Of a stretch of DNA of 11,613 nucleotides, positions 1-5,920 are shown in pieces; positions within the stretch are counted from its first letter, which is position 1; each line of letters opens with the position of its first letter. Where the stretch lies: assembly GCA_026985655.1 (NCBI GenBank), contig JALSQB010000107.1:1-11613 (forward strand), in the 5' to 3' direction. Both the position numbers and the translations under genes were made by a program. Below the pieces are notes generated by a model. It did no database searches. It saw only the letters and a list, made by a program, of their open reading frames with translations, and was not told the origin of the DNA. The DNA is from Campylobacteraceae bacterium (GTDB taxonomy: Bacteria > Campylobacterota > Campylobacteria > Campylobacterales > Sulfurovaceae).

Positions 1-2
1 CT

Positions 3-827
3 GCCACTGAACTTACTGATATTGCCAGAACATTTCAATATTATAGTAATGGAAAACGTAAAATTTGGCGACCAAAGAACTATGAGAGTAACTTCGTTGG
101 CTTTATTAAGCTTCGTGAAGCATTGGTGCATTCACGTAACCTTGCGACCATTAACCTTGTAACAGAGGTTGGTTTACAAAATATTTTAGGAAAATTGGAA
201 AAACTGAATATCTCTAAAATTCCTCATGATATGTCCATCTCCCTAGGAAACTTGGGGATTAGCCCTGTAAAAATGGCACAAATCTATTCTACTTTTGCCA
301 ATGGTGGACATATGATAGAGCCTAAATTAATTTCTAAAGTTATTTCGCGTGATGGTACCGTGATTTATGAGGGTAAAAATCAAGAGATTAGTGACTTTAC
401 TACCCCTGAACAAGCCTACCTAATGACCGATATTTTAAAAGATATTGTCCTAAGAGGAACAGGGCGAAACGCACGGGTTAAAGGGGTTGAGGTTGTAGGG
501 AAAACAGGAACGACCAACAAAAATGTAGATGCATGGTTTTGTGGATACTCTCCAACAACAGAAGTGATTGTTTGGATGGGTCGAGATAACAACAAACCCA
601 TTGGACGGGGTGGTACAGGGGGAGGAACTTCAGCTCCTGCTTTTGCTTATTTTTTAAATAAATTACATCATAAGCTTTACCCTAACATGCCTAGAAAGTT
701 TGTACGTCCAGCAGGTGTTTATAATGCAAGAGATGGGGTAATAACAGAACTCTATACAGATATTTCTCCTCTGCCAACAGTGACAGAGTCTGAAAATAAC
801 CCTTATGGAGATACTGACCCATTTTAA
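3..827 (+). CDS. pbpA: Penicillin-binding protein 1A (class A PBP), C-terminal part, 5' truncated by window edge
   Basis: This is the transpeptidase half of a bifunctional peptidoglycan synthase that cross-links murein at the outer face of the inner membrane. The frame is open from base 3 and gives 274 residues before the TAA at 825-827. Visible are the SxN motif (S44-R-N46 of the fragment, in ALVHSRNLATINL), the KTG motif (KTGTT, about residues 167-171) followed by DAWFCGYSP, and a Gly/Thr-rich loop before APAFAYFL, all typical of PBP1A. The glycosyltransferase domain and the SxxK active-site serine lie upstream of the window. The tail is short and acidic (NNPYGDTDPF). The gene converges on the peroxiredoxin gene with 16 bases between the stops. 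The first in-frame candidate start inside the window, a TTG at 123, falls within the conserved domain and is not the start. Confidence 0.93.
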   Translation, partial: ATELTDIARTFQYYSNGKRKIWRPKNYESNFVGFIKLREALVHSRNLATINLVTEVGLQNILGKLEKLNISKIPHDMSISLGNLGISPVKMAQIYSTFANGGHMIEPKLISKVISRDGTVIYEGKNQEISDFTTPEQAYLMTDILKDIVLRGTGRNARVKGVEVVGKTGTTNKNVDAWFCGYSPTTEVIVWMGRDNNKPIGRGGTGGGTSAPAFAYFLNKLHHKLYPNMPRKFVRPAGVYNARDGVITELYTDISPLPTVTESENNPYGDTDPF

Positions 828-831
828 GAGT

Positions 832-856
832 GTTACAAGGGTTTTACGCTTGTAAC
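832..856. terminator. Hairpin between convergent genes, possible shared terminator
   Basis: A perfect 8-bp inverted repeat (GTTACAAG, 9-base loop, CTTGTAAC) lies between the convergent PBP1A and peroxiredoxin genes and runs into the last codons of the latter. On the plus strand a TTTTT run follows 7 bases later; on the minus strand there is no good T run. A terminator role is inferred from position and shape. Confidence 0.4.
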
Positions 857-1311
857 TCTGCTAGTTTTTCTTTGACCTCTTGTACATGATTTTTTACACG
901 TACTTTTTCCCATTTGTAAGCAAGTGTTCCCTCTGGTGAAATTAAAAAGGTACTTCGTACTACGCCCATGTACTCTCTACCCATAAACTTTTTGAGTTGC
1001 CACATACCAAAACTTTTACAAAGCTCTTTCTCTTCATCGGCTAGGAGTGTAATTTTTAGCTCTTTTTTCTCTATGAAGTTTCTATGTTTTTTAGGGCTGT
1101 CTGGGCTAACTCCTAAAATCATGGCTCTCATTCCTGTAAAATCAGGAACTGCTTCTGTAAAGTCACAAGCTTCGGTAGTACACCCTGGTGTATTGTCTTT
1201 TGGGTAAAAATAGAGTACTATCCAACGCCCTTTAATGTCTCTAAAACATATCTCTTCTTCATCTTGATTTGGCAGACAAAAGTCTGGTATGGTATCACCA
1301 ACTTCTAGCAT
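844..1311 (-). CDS. bcp: Thioredoxin-dependent thiol peroxidase, BCP/PrxQ family
   Basis: This is a cytoplasmic peroxiredoxin that reduces hydrogen peroxide and organic hydroperoxides and is recycled by thioredoxin. The 155 residues match the usual BCP length. The family signature is clear: LYFYPKDNTPGCTTEACDF places the peroxidatic cysteine at C44 and the resolving cysteine five residues later at C49, the spacing of the atypical 2-Cys PrxQ type. The conserved active-site arginine is R119 (VVRSTFLI). Start: the ATG at 1311 is preceded by AAGGAT, and an extended -10 (TGCTATACT) sits about 27 bases upstream, so the mRNA has a short leader. The gene is divergent from a small ORF at 1349 and convergent with PBP1A, so it is probably monocistronic. 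In these microaerobic bacteria it is expected to act in peroxide defence; that role is taken from the family. Confidence 0.95.
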   Translation of the reverse strand: MLEVGDTIPDFCLPNQDEEEICFRDIKGRWIVLYFYPKDNTPGCTTEACDFTEAVPDFTGMRAMILGVSPDSPKKHRNFIEKKELKITLLADEEKELCKSFGMWQLKKFMGREYMGVVRSTFLISPEGTLAYKWEKVRVKNHVQEVKEKLAELQA

Positions 1312-1336
1312 AGCTATATCCTTATTATTTTTTCGC

Positions 1337-1342
1337 TAGTAT
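1337..1342 (+). promoter_or_regulatory. Candidate -10 element for the 1349 gene, would give a leaderless mRNA
   Basis: TAGTAT ends 6 bases before the ATG at 1349, so transcription would begin at or next to the start codon. No Shine-Dalgarno sequence is present before that ATG, which fits a leaderless transcript. No convincing -35 is seen. The assignment is inferred and weak on its own. Confidence 0.3.
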
Positions 1343-1346
1343 AGCA
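1338..1346 (-). promoter_or_regulatory. Extended -10 promoter of bcp
   Basis: The minus strand reads TGCTATACT, an extended -10 (TGnTATAnT). The predicted start point is about 7 bases downstream, leaving a leader of roughly 20 bases that contains the AAGGAT ribosome site. It overlaps a plus-strand -10-like hexamer (TAGTAT, 1337-1342). Confidence 0.5.
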
Positions 1347-1348
1347 AA

Positions 1349-1555
1349 ATGAAAACAAAAGAAGCGTTATTACACGAAATAGAAGCCATACTTACCTATA
1401 AACCAGAAAACAAAACAAGCATTAATCCTAATTATTTAGAATTTTTAGAAATTGAAGATTTAGAAAATATAAAAAAAGGACTTTTAAATAAAATGGGAAA
1501 ATTAAAAGAGGAAGATATTGTTTGGCTTGAACAGTTTAAGAAGTATGATGCGTAA
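1349..1555 (+). CDS. Small hypothetical helical protein, 68 aa
   Basis: I do not recognise a named family. The 68-residue product is charged, has no signal peptide or membrane segment, and looks mostly alpha-helical: an N-terminal helix (KTKEALLHEIEAIL), a linker with YKPENKTSINPNYLEF, and two further helices ending in EDIVWLEQFKKYDA. It has a protein-like residue mix and AT-rich codon use like its neighbours, so it is likely real. The ATG at 1349 follows a symmetric -10-like region with no ribosome binding site, suggesting leaderless expression. Its 3' end overlaps the start of a small membrane protein gene by a few bases, so the two are probably co-expressed. A regulatory or partner role for that membrane protein is only a guess. 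Confidence 0.6.
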   Translation: MKTKEALLHEIEAILTYKPENKTSINPNYLEFLEIEDLENIKKGLLNKMGKLKEEDIVWLEQFKKYDA

Positions 1556-1742
1556 TATAAAACAAGAGATATTGGGTAATATTAAATTTATTTATATAGG
1601 ATATGCTATTTCTATATTAACAATGATGCCTTTATTTATTGTAAATTTAAATAAAAGTATTACTCATATGCTATTTTTATTGATAATATTGGTTATACTT
1701 TTTTTACTTTTGAAAGTTAATAAAATACTCATGTTACGCTAA
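1545..1742 (+). CDS. Small two-helix membrane protein, 65 aa
   Basis: This is an unrecognised small inner-membrane protein. From the ATG at 1545 (or the adjacent one at 1548) it runs MMRNIKQEI, then hydrophobic segments at about residues 13-34 and 41-58, with a basic tail. The short basic N-terminus and the even spacing suggest a helical hairpin. An upstream in-frame ATG at 1518 exists, but it would lie well inside the preceding gene; the 1545/1548 pair overlaps that gene's TAA (1553-1555) and is preceded by AAGAAG, as expected for translational coupling. It could be an accessory membrane protein, a toxin-like peptide, or a remnant of a larger protein; nothing here decides among these. Confidence 0.5.
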   Translation: MMRNIKQEILGNIKFIYIGYAISILTMMPLFIVNLNKSITHMLFLLIILVILFLLLKVNKILMLR

Positions 1743-1753
1743 AAAGTTAAATC

Positions 1754-1762
1754 TGCTAAAAT
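1754..1762 (+). promoter_or_regulatory. Extended -10 element just before the broken gene
   Basis: TGCTAAAAT ends 7 bases before the ATG at 1770, again a spacing that would give a leaderless message. The surrounding GCTA-N3-TAGC-A-A pattern also occurs before the ATG at 1349. No -35 or ribosome site is evident. Confidence 0.35.
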
Positions 1763-1769
1763 AGCAAGA

Positions 1770-2157
1770 ATGAAAGCCCTATCAGAAATATACTCATGAT
1801 ACTTTCACAAAAAAGTTGTTGTTAAATGATGAGATAGAGACAGATAAGGAATTATGGAAATATGTCAAACCAATATTGAGAGATTATGAAAATGATAAAG
1901 ATGGATGTTTAAGTACCCAACAATAATTAAACACTAAGAAAAGTTTATCCTATAATGTTTACCATAGTTATCAAATATTTTTTGGATATAAAGAAGCATA
2001 TTTTAATTTAGAAAATTTAAATTATATGATTGAATATCTAATAGGACTTAAAGATGATGAAAATATCTCATATTCCAGTAAGGTTTTTACCTTAAATCCT
2101 CAAAATACTGTTGATTTCAATCAACTTAAATATTATAAACAAGAGGCTAGATATTAA
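1770..2157 (+). pseudogene. Broken gene for an unrecognised protein of about 128 aa
   Basis: The stretch between the small membrane protein and the convergent secreted-protein gene carries a decayed reading frame. It begins ATG at 1770 (MKALSEIYS), hits TGA at 1797, and protein-like sequence continues in the next frame from about 1795 (HDTFTKKLLLNDEIET, then KELWKYVKPILRDYEND) until a TAA at 1924-1926. The same frame then stays open from 1927 to the TAA at 2155-2157, with a tyrosine- and asparagine-rich stretch (YNVYHSYQIFFGYKEAYF, then NLNYMIEYLIGLKDDENI). One frameshift plus one in-frame stop would explain everything. Alternatively the second half is an independent short ORF lacking a good start. 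No family is recognised. The terminal TAA overlaps the stop of the convergent gene. Confidence 0.5.
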
Positions 2158-3503
2158 TGCTTAGGAGTGTAAAAAATTAGATTTGTGGCTTCGTCAAGTG
2201 AAATAGGGGTACTTAATATTTCCTTCTTTTTGTTATAAACGTGAAAAATATCATATCCTCCTGTATCTAAGTTTAAAATTGCATTAAGATGATATTGCTT
2301 TTTCTTAATTAACTCAATGATTTTTTCATTAAGATTAGCTAAATCAATTGCTTGAGTTATATTGACAATTAAATGGATGTCTTCACCTTTTTGATTTGTA
2401 ATAAGTACCAATAATCTTCGTTCTCTAAGTTTACTTTTTTTACTATTTTTCTTAATTAAAGTTTGATTTTTGTAGGCTAATAATTGTGTTTGAAAGATTG
2501 TCGCCTTGTGCTTTTTCCCCCATTGAAGAAGTTTACTATAGTCCATAATTTTGTTGAATGGGTCAATTATGGTATTGGTATGGGGAAGCATAAATTTTTT
2601 ATTTTTTAAATTTATAACAAAGAGTTTGTTTGTCTCATCTATAAGAATAAGTCCATCTCGATGTTGAAGTAAAACAGCATTTACTATTTTCCCTTTTTCA
2701 AAGGTTAATCCTTCTATTTGTGAATTTAAATTTGTAAAAGCACCAGTCATTAAAGCTTTAACTTCTAATTGCTTCTCCTCTAAAAAAAATTTATATCTTT
2801 GTCCAACATTTTTTCCAGCTAAATAATTAATTTTATATTGCTCTTTTTTTAACCAAATTAGCTCACCAATTCTTTTGTTTTCTCTTACAAGTAAAAAAGT
2901 AGTCTTATCATCTTTAGATAATAATTTAAGATGAATACTCTTATTGTTATCTTCAACTTTTTCAGGACAAAATTTTGTACAGAATCTATATTTAAGATAA
3001 TCGAAATTTCCACTTTTGATATATTTGAGTATTTTTCGTGTATCATTTTCTTTTATTTTTAAATAAATATGTAATTTTTCTAATCGTTTTTTTAAGTTTT
3101 TTAAACTATCACTCCAACCTAAGATTGAAGATTTATCTTTAAACTCTTGCTCGACAATGTATGCACAGTGGCTTAAAATATAATAACCTATAATTCTATA
3201 TACGTCATTATTTTTTTTATTAGTAGAAGTAAATGTTAAATATTTTTCTCCAATAGAGATGCTTTCTTCAATATTTGACATAGAAATAGGATGTTGTTTT
3301 AAAAAGTAAGTAGTTAATCCATAAAAGAATTTTTTTTGGTTTTTTGTGGTATTTCTCTCTTGAATATAGTTTGAAAGTTCTTGAATGTTACTGAAATCTA
3401 TTTTTTCTAAAACTTGTTGATATGTTATTTTTGTATTATCTATGGCAAGGGTTGAAGATGTTGCCATAATTATAAGGATAAAGATATAGCTAATATTTTT
3501 CAT
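2154..3503 (-). CDS. Secreted protein with a NAGPA/DUF2233-like (phosphodiester glycosidase fold) C-terminal domain, 449 aa
   Basis: The N-terminus is a clear signal peptide (MKN, hydrophobic IFILIIMATSSTLA, likely cleavage after A20), so the product is exported, probably to the periplasm. Residues about 25-170 are lysine-rich and helical with no family I know. Residues about 245-430 follow the landmarks of the phosphodiester glycosidase domain in order: TGAFTN (253-258; family GGFFN), EGLTFEKGK (264-272; GLxIxNGK), FQTQLLAYKNQTL (337-349; QAGPxLVxNG), RERR then LVLITNQKG (360-373; RTAIGxTxDG), and NLDTGGYDIF (411-420; NLDGGGS). Family members cleave sugar phosphodiester bonds, for example on mannose-6-phosphate tags or cell-surface glycans. 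Several landmark residues differ (NLDTGG for NLDGGG), so activity is uncertain. Codon use is more AT-rich than in the housekeeping genes nearby. Identification is by motif memory only. Confidence 0.55.
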   Translation of the reverse strand: MKNISYIFILIIMATSSTLAIDNTKITYQQVLEKIDFSNIQELSNYIQERNTTKNQKKFFYGLTTYFLKQHPISMSNIEESISIGEKYLTFTSTNKKNNDVYRIIGYYILSHCAYIVEQEFKDKSSILGWSDSLKNLKKRLEKLHIYLKIKENDTRKILKYIKSGNFDYLKYRFCTKFCPEKVEDNNKSIHLKLLSKDDKTTFLLVRENKRIGELIWLKKEQYKINYLAGKNVGQRYKFFLEEKQLEVKALMTGAFTNLNSQIEGLTFEKGKIVNAVLLQHRDGLILIDETNKLFVINLKNKKFMLPHTNTIIDPFNKIMDYSKLLQWGKKHKATIFQTQLLAYKNQTLIKKNSKKSKLRERRLLVLITNQKGEDIHLIVNITQAIDLANLNEKIIELIKKKQYHLNAILNLDTGGYDIFHVYNKKKEILSTPISLDEATNLIFYTPKH

Positions 3504-3539
3504 TATTTTTCATTTTAAAAATTAATTTTTACTTAGAAA

Positions 3540-3548
3540 AGTATAACA
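3540..3548 (-). promoter_or_regulatory. Extended -10 promoter of the secreted-protein gene
   Basis: The minus strand reads TGTTATACT, about 37 bases before the ATG at 3503, predicting a leader of about 30 bases. No strong Shine-Dalgarno is visible before that ATG; an ATG 12 bases further upstream is out of frame and stops after seven codons. Confidence 0.45.
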
Positions 3549-3563
3549 AAAAATTCTTAGTTT

Positions 3564-4013
3564 TTAATTGTTTACATAATGCACATAAACCTCTGCGTCC
3601 CAACACTCAATGCCAAACTCTAAAGCAATCTCTGCCATAAGCCCTGTTCCTTGGGTGTGTAGTAGATTTTTATTGACATCATAAACTTTGGCACTCTCTA
3701 CGCCACAAGAGGGGCTTCTGTCTTTGCCTATGAACAGCTCTATGTTAGGGTGTTGTTCAAAAAAATCTTGAGCATAGCGTTGAATAGGTATTGAGAGATT
3801 TTTTTGATTTTCATTTGAAATGGCGACAATCTTGTCTGTTTGTTTGACTAAATCCATAGTGGGTCTAGGCGTTCCAAAACAGTGGTCTTCAGGACAAAAG
3901 GGAACAAGCTCATAATCTTTTAAGCTTTGTAATAATTTTTCATTGAAGTTCTCTTTTGCGTCGTATCGGCAGTTACAACCTAAAAGACACGCACTAATGG
4001 CTACTTGTTTCAT
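3564..4013 (-). CDS. DUF523 / TudS-like iron-sulfur protein, 149 aa
   Basis: This belongs to DUF523, the family that includes the thiouracil desulfurase TudS, where conserved cysteines bind a [4Fe-4S] cluster used to take sulfur from thio-bases. Family landmarks are present: SACLLGCNCRYD (C9, C13, C15), VPFCPED with C40, FGTPRPTMDL, and KDRSPSCG with C103. There is no signal peptide, so it acts in the cytoplasm. Length is typical of the stand-alone domain. The ATG lies one base after the stop of the aldehyde dehydrogenase gene (TAATATG) with no strong ribosome site, implying translational coupling in a two-gene operon. Activity on thiouracil is not established for every family member; the true substrate could be another thiolated base or metabolite. 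Confidence 0.88.
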   Translation of the reverse strand: MKQVAISACLLGCNCRYDAKENFNEKLLQSLKDYELVPFCPEDHCFGTPRPTMDLVKQTDKIVAISNENQKNLSIPIQRYAQDFFEQHPNIELFIGKDRSPSCGVESAKVYDVNKNLLHTQGTGLMAEIALEFGIECWDAEVYVHYVNN

Positions 4014-4014
4014 A

Positions 4015-5463
4015 TTAACAAATCACTACGGATTTAATTTCGCTAAACTCTTCTAATGCCCACTTAGGGCCTTCGCGTCCTACGCCTGAAAGCTTTGAGC
4101 CTCCGTATGGTTGTACATCAAAGCGTAAGGTAGGAATGTCATTAATTACCACGCCCCCACACTGGGCATCTTCAATAAATTGTTGCGAGGTTTTTAGATT
4201 ATTGGTAAAGATGGAAAATTGTAATCCATAGGGTGAATTGTTCATCTTCTCAATCGCCTCTTCATAGTTTTGGACTTTAACCAAAGAGACAATGGGGGCA
4301 AAAACCTCTTCACAAACTATTTTCATCTCATCATTTACATCTGCCATGACCGTAGGCGTGAAAGCACCATCAATTACTTCTCCACCTGTTAAAAGTGTTG
4401 CTCCTTCATTTTGTGCTGAAGCTACCCACTCTTTTGCTCTATGGAGTGATTGCTCATCAATAAGGGGGCCCATAAATGTCTCTTCATCGTAAGGAGAACC
4501 TACTTTAAGGGTTTTTGTTTCACGGGCTATCACTTCTGCAAAGGCATCATAGACATCAGCATGAACATAGATACGTTGCAAAGAGATGCAGACTTGTCCA
4601 GAGTTTACAAATGCACCAAAGGCACATCGTGAAGCAGAGTGTTCAATGTTGGCTGAAGCGTCAATAAACGTTGCCGCATTCCCACCTAGCTCCAAGCTCA
4701 CTTTTTTAATGCCTGATTGTTGGGTAATAATATTTCCCACAGGCACAGAACCTGTAAAGGAGATTACCCTAGGAATAGGACTTTGTACTAAAGCACTTCC
4801 TACCTCTACATCGCCATAGACAAGCGATAAGGCATCTTTAATGGCATATTGTGAAGCGTTAAAAAGTTTGGCTAATTTGTAGGCAGTGAGTGGAGCTTCT
4901 GGTGTGGGTTTTAGTACCACGGCATTTCCTGCACCAAGGGCAGGTGCAATTTTATGGGCTACAAGATTTAAAGGAAAATTAAAAGGAGTAATACACGCCA
5001 CAACCCCCACAGGTACACGGCTAAAGTAGGCTATGGTTTTTTTACCACTGGGTGCTATGTCCGTAGGTATGGTTTCGCCATGGAGTGCGACTAGCTCTTT
5101 GGCTGTAAGGCGAATGGTCTCAATGCATCTATCTACCTCAACCCGTGCAAAGGCTAATGGTTTAGCGACCTCATCGACAATGGTTAATGCCATGTCTTCG
5201 CGATATTTTTCCAACATATTTGCCACATCTTCAAGCCATGAGACCCGTTGATGTAGGGGAGATTTTTTACTCTCTTTACTGGCGATGTAAGCAATGTTTA
5301 ATGCCTCTTGGGCATCTTTTGCTGTACAGAGTGGCACATGGCTTACAACTTCGTGACTATAAGGGCTATGACGTTCTATCATCTGCTCTCTTGTCTCTTC
5401 TTTTGAACCCATAAAAATTTGAGCATCATGCACTTTTTGATGACTATTAAATATTCCAAACAT
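4015..5463 (-). CDS. NAD(P)-dependent aldehyde dehydrogenase, 482 aa
   Basis: This is a cytoplasmic ALDH-superfamily enzyme oxidising an aldehyde to its acid with NAD(P)+. All catalytic landmarks are present: TPFNFPLN with N162, K185 in VLKPTPEAP, FTGSVPVG (236-243) in the cofactor site, the general base E258 in LELGGN, the nucleophile C292 in NSGQVCIS, and E386 in EEVFAPI. Length is normal. The pattern around residues 113-166 (RCIETIRLTAKE, HGETIP, then VGVVACITPFNFPLN) resembles the lactaldehyde/glyceraldehyde-3-phosphate (GAPN-like) branch, but the substrate cannot be read from the sequence. The ATG at 5463 follows a strong AGAGGGGA ribosome site, and an extended -10 (TGTTATAAT) gives a leader of about 20 bases. 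It is co-transcribed with the DUF523 gene, which starts one base after its stop. Confidence 0.95.
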   Translation of the reverse strand: MFGIFNSHQKVHDAQIFMGSKEETREQMIERHSPYSHEVVSHVPLCTAKDAQEALNIAYIASKESKKSPLHQRVSWLEDVANMLEKYREDMALTIVDEVAKPLAFARVEVDRCIETIRLTAKELVALHGETIPTDIAPSGKKTIAYFSRVPVGVVACITPFNFPLNLVAHKIAPALGAGNAVVLKPTPEAPLTAYKLAKLFNASQYAIKDALSLVYGDVEVGSALVQSPIPRVISFTGSVPVGNIITQQSGIKKVSLELGGNAATFIDASANIEHSASRCAFGAFVNSGQVCISLQRIYVHADVYDAFAEVIARETKTLKVGSPYDEETFMGPLIDEQSLHRAKEWVASAQNEGATLLTGGEVIDGAFTPTVMADVNDEMKIVCEEVFAPIVSLVKVQNYEEAIEKMNNSPYGLQFSIFTNNLKTSQQFIEDAQCGGVVINDIPTLRFDVQPYGGSKLSGVGREGPKWALEEFSEIKSVVIC

Positions 5464-5490
5464 AACTGTCCCCTCTTATCGAATTATTTG

Positions 5491-5499
5491 ATTATAACA
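5491..5499 (-). promoter_or_regulatory. Extended -10 promoter of the aldehyde dehydrogenase-DUF523 operon
   Basis: The minus strand reads TGTTATAAT, a perfect extended -10, 28 bases from the start codon and in the gap after the cytochrome gene. It suggests this operon is initiated independently of the cytochrome. No clear -35 is visible. Confidence 0.6.
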
Positions 5500-5520
5500 A
5501 AATTTCAAAAGAAAGTATTA

Positions 5521-5805
5521 TTATTTTTTAATTTCTATTGCCAATGCTTCCATATCTTCCATAGATAAGTCTTTAACCTGTTCGACCATAAGTCCTTTCA
5601 TCACCCCTCCATACGTTCCCTCTTTGTAGCTTTGTAGGGCATTCAGAATCTCTTCTTTACTCATATCTTTAAGTTTTTTTGATTTTCCCATGGCACTCTT
5701 TTCCCACGCTTGTCCATGACATCCTTTACAAATGGTTATAGAAGTTGCCCACATTGAAGTAAGGGGTAGTGTAGTCATTAGTATGAATTTTGCAAAAGCA
5801 TTCAT
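5521..5805 (-). CDS. Small periplasmic monoheme cytochrome c (c553-like), 94 aa
   Basis: This is an electron carrier of the periplasm. A signal peptide (MNAFAKFILMTTLPLTSMWA) is followed almost at once by the heme c attachment motif CKGCH (C26, C29, H30). The expected axial methionine is in TYGGVMKGLM (M69 or M73). The run EKSAMGKSKKLKDM, then EEILNALQSYKEGTYGG, is the pattern of Campylobacterota cytochrome c553-type proteins. The region between signal peptide and heme motif is unusually short (TSITI), and the mature protein would be only about 74 residues. The ATG is preceded by AAAGGAT. It could serve a terminal oxidase or another periplasmic oxidoreductase; the neighbours do not settle the partner. 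Confidence 0.9.
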   Translation of the reverse strand: MNAFAKFILMTTLPLTSMWATSITICKGCHGQAWEKSAMGKSKKLKDMSKEEILNALQSYKEGTYGGVMKGLMVEQVKDLSMEDMEALAIEIKK

Positions 5806-5892
5806 ATTTATCCTTTAATATTATATTTTATTATTGAATTAACATTTTAGAACCTATTTGTGTATTGATTGTGATGTTATGATGTTGAAGTA

Positions 5893-5920
5893 GTTTTTTA
5901 AAAAAATCTTTTTAAAAAAC
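5893..5920. terminator. A/T-only palindrome at the 3' end of the AsmA-like gene
   Basis: A perfect 12-bp inverted repeat (GTTTTTTAAAAA, 4-base loop, then its complement) spans the last codons and the stop of the minus-strand gene ending at 5898. It reads the same on both strands and could act as a terminator, although coding of FLKRFF by A/T-rich codons contributes to it. Confidence 0.35.

Noticed and set aside
1518..1544. Upstream ATG at 1518 for the small membrane protein
   Set aside because: It lies deep in the previous gene with no ribosome site; the ATG pair at 1545/1548 overlaps that gene's stop and is better placed.
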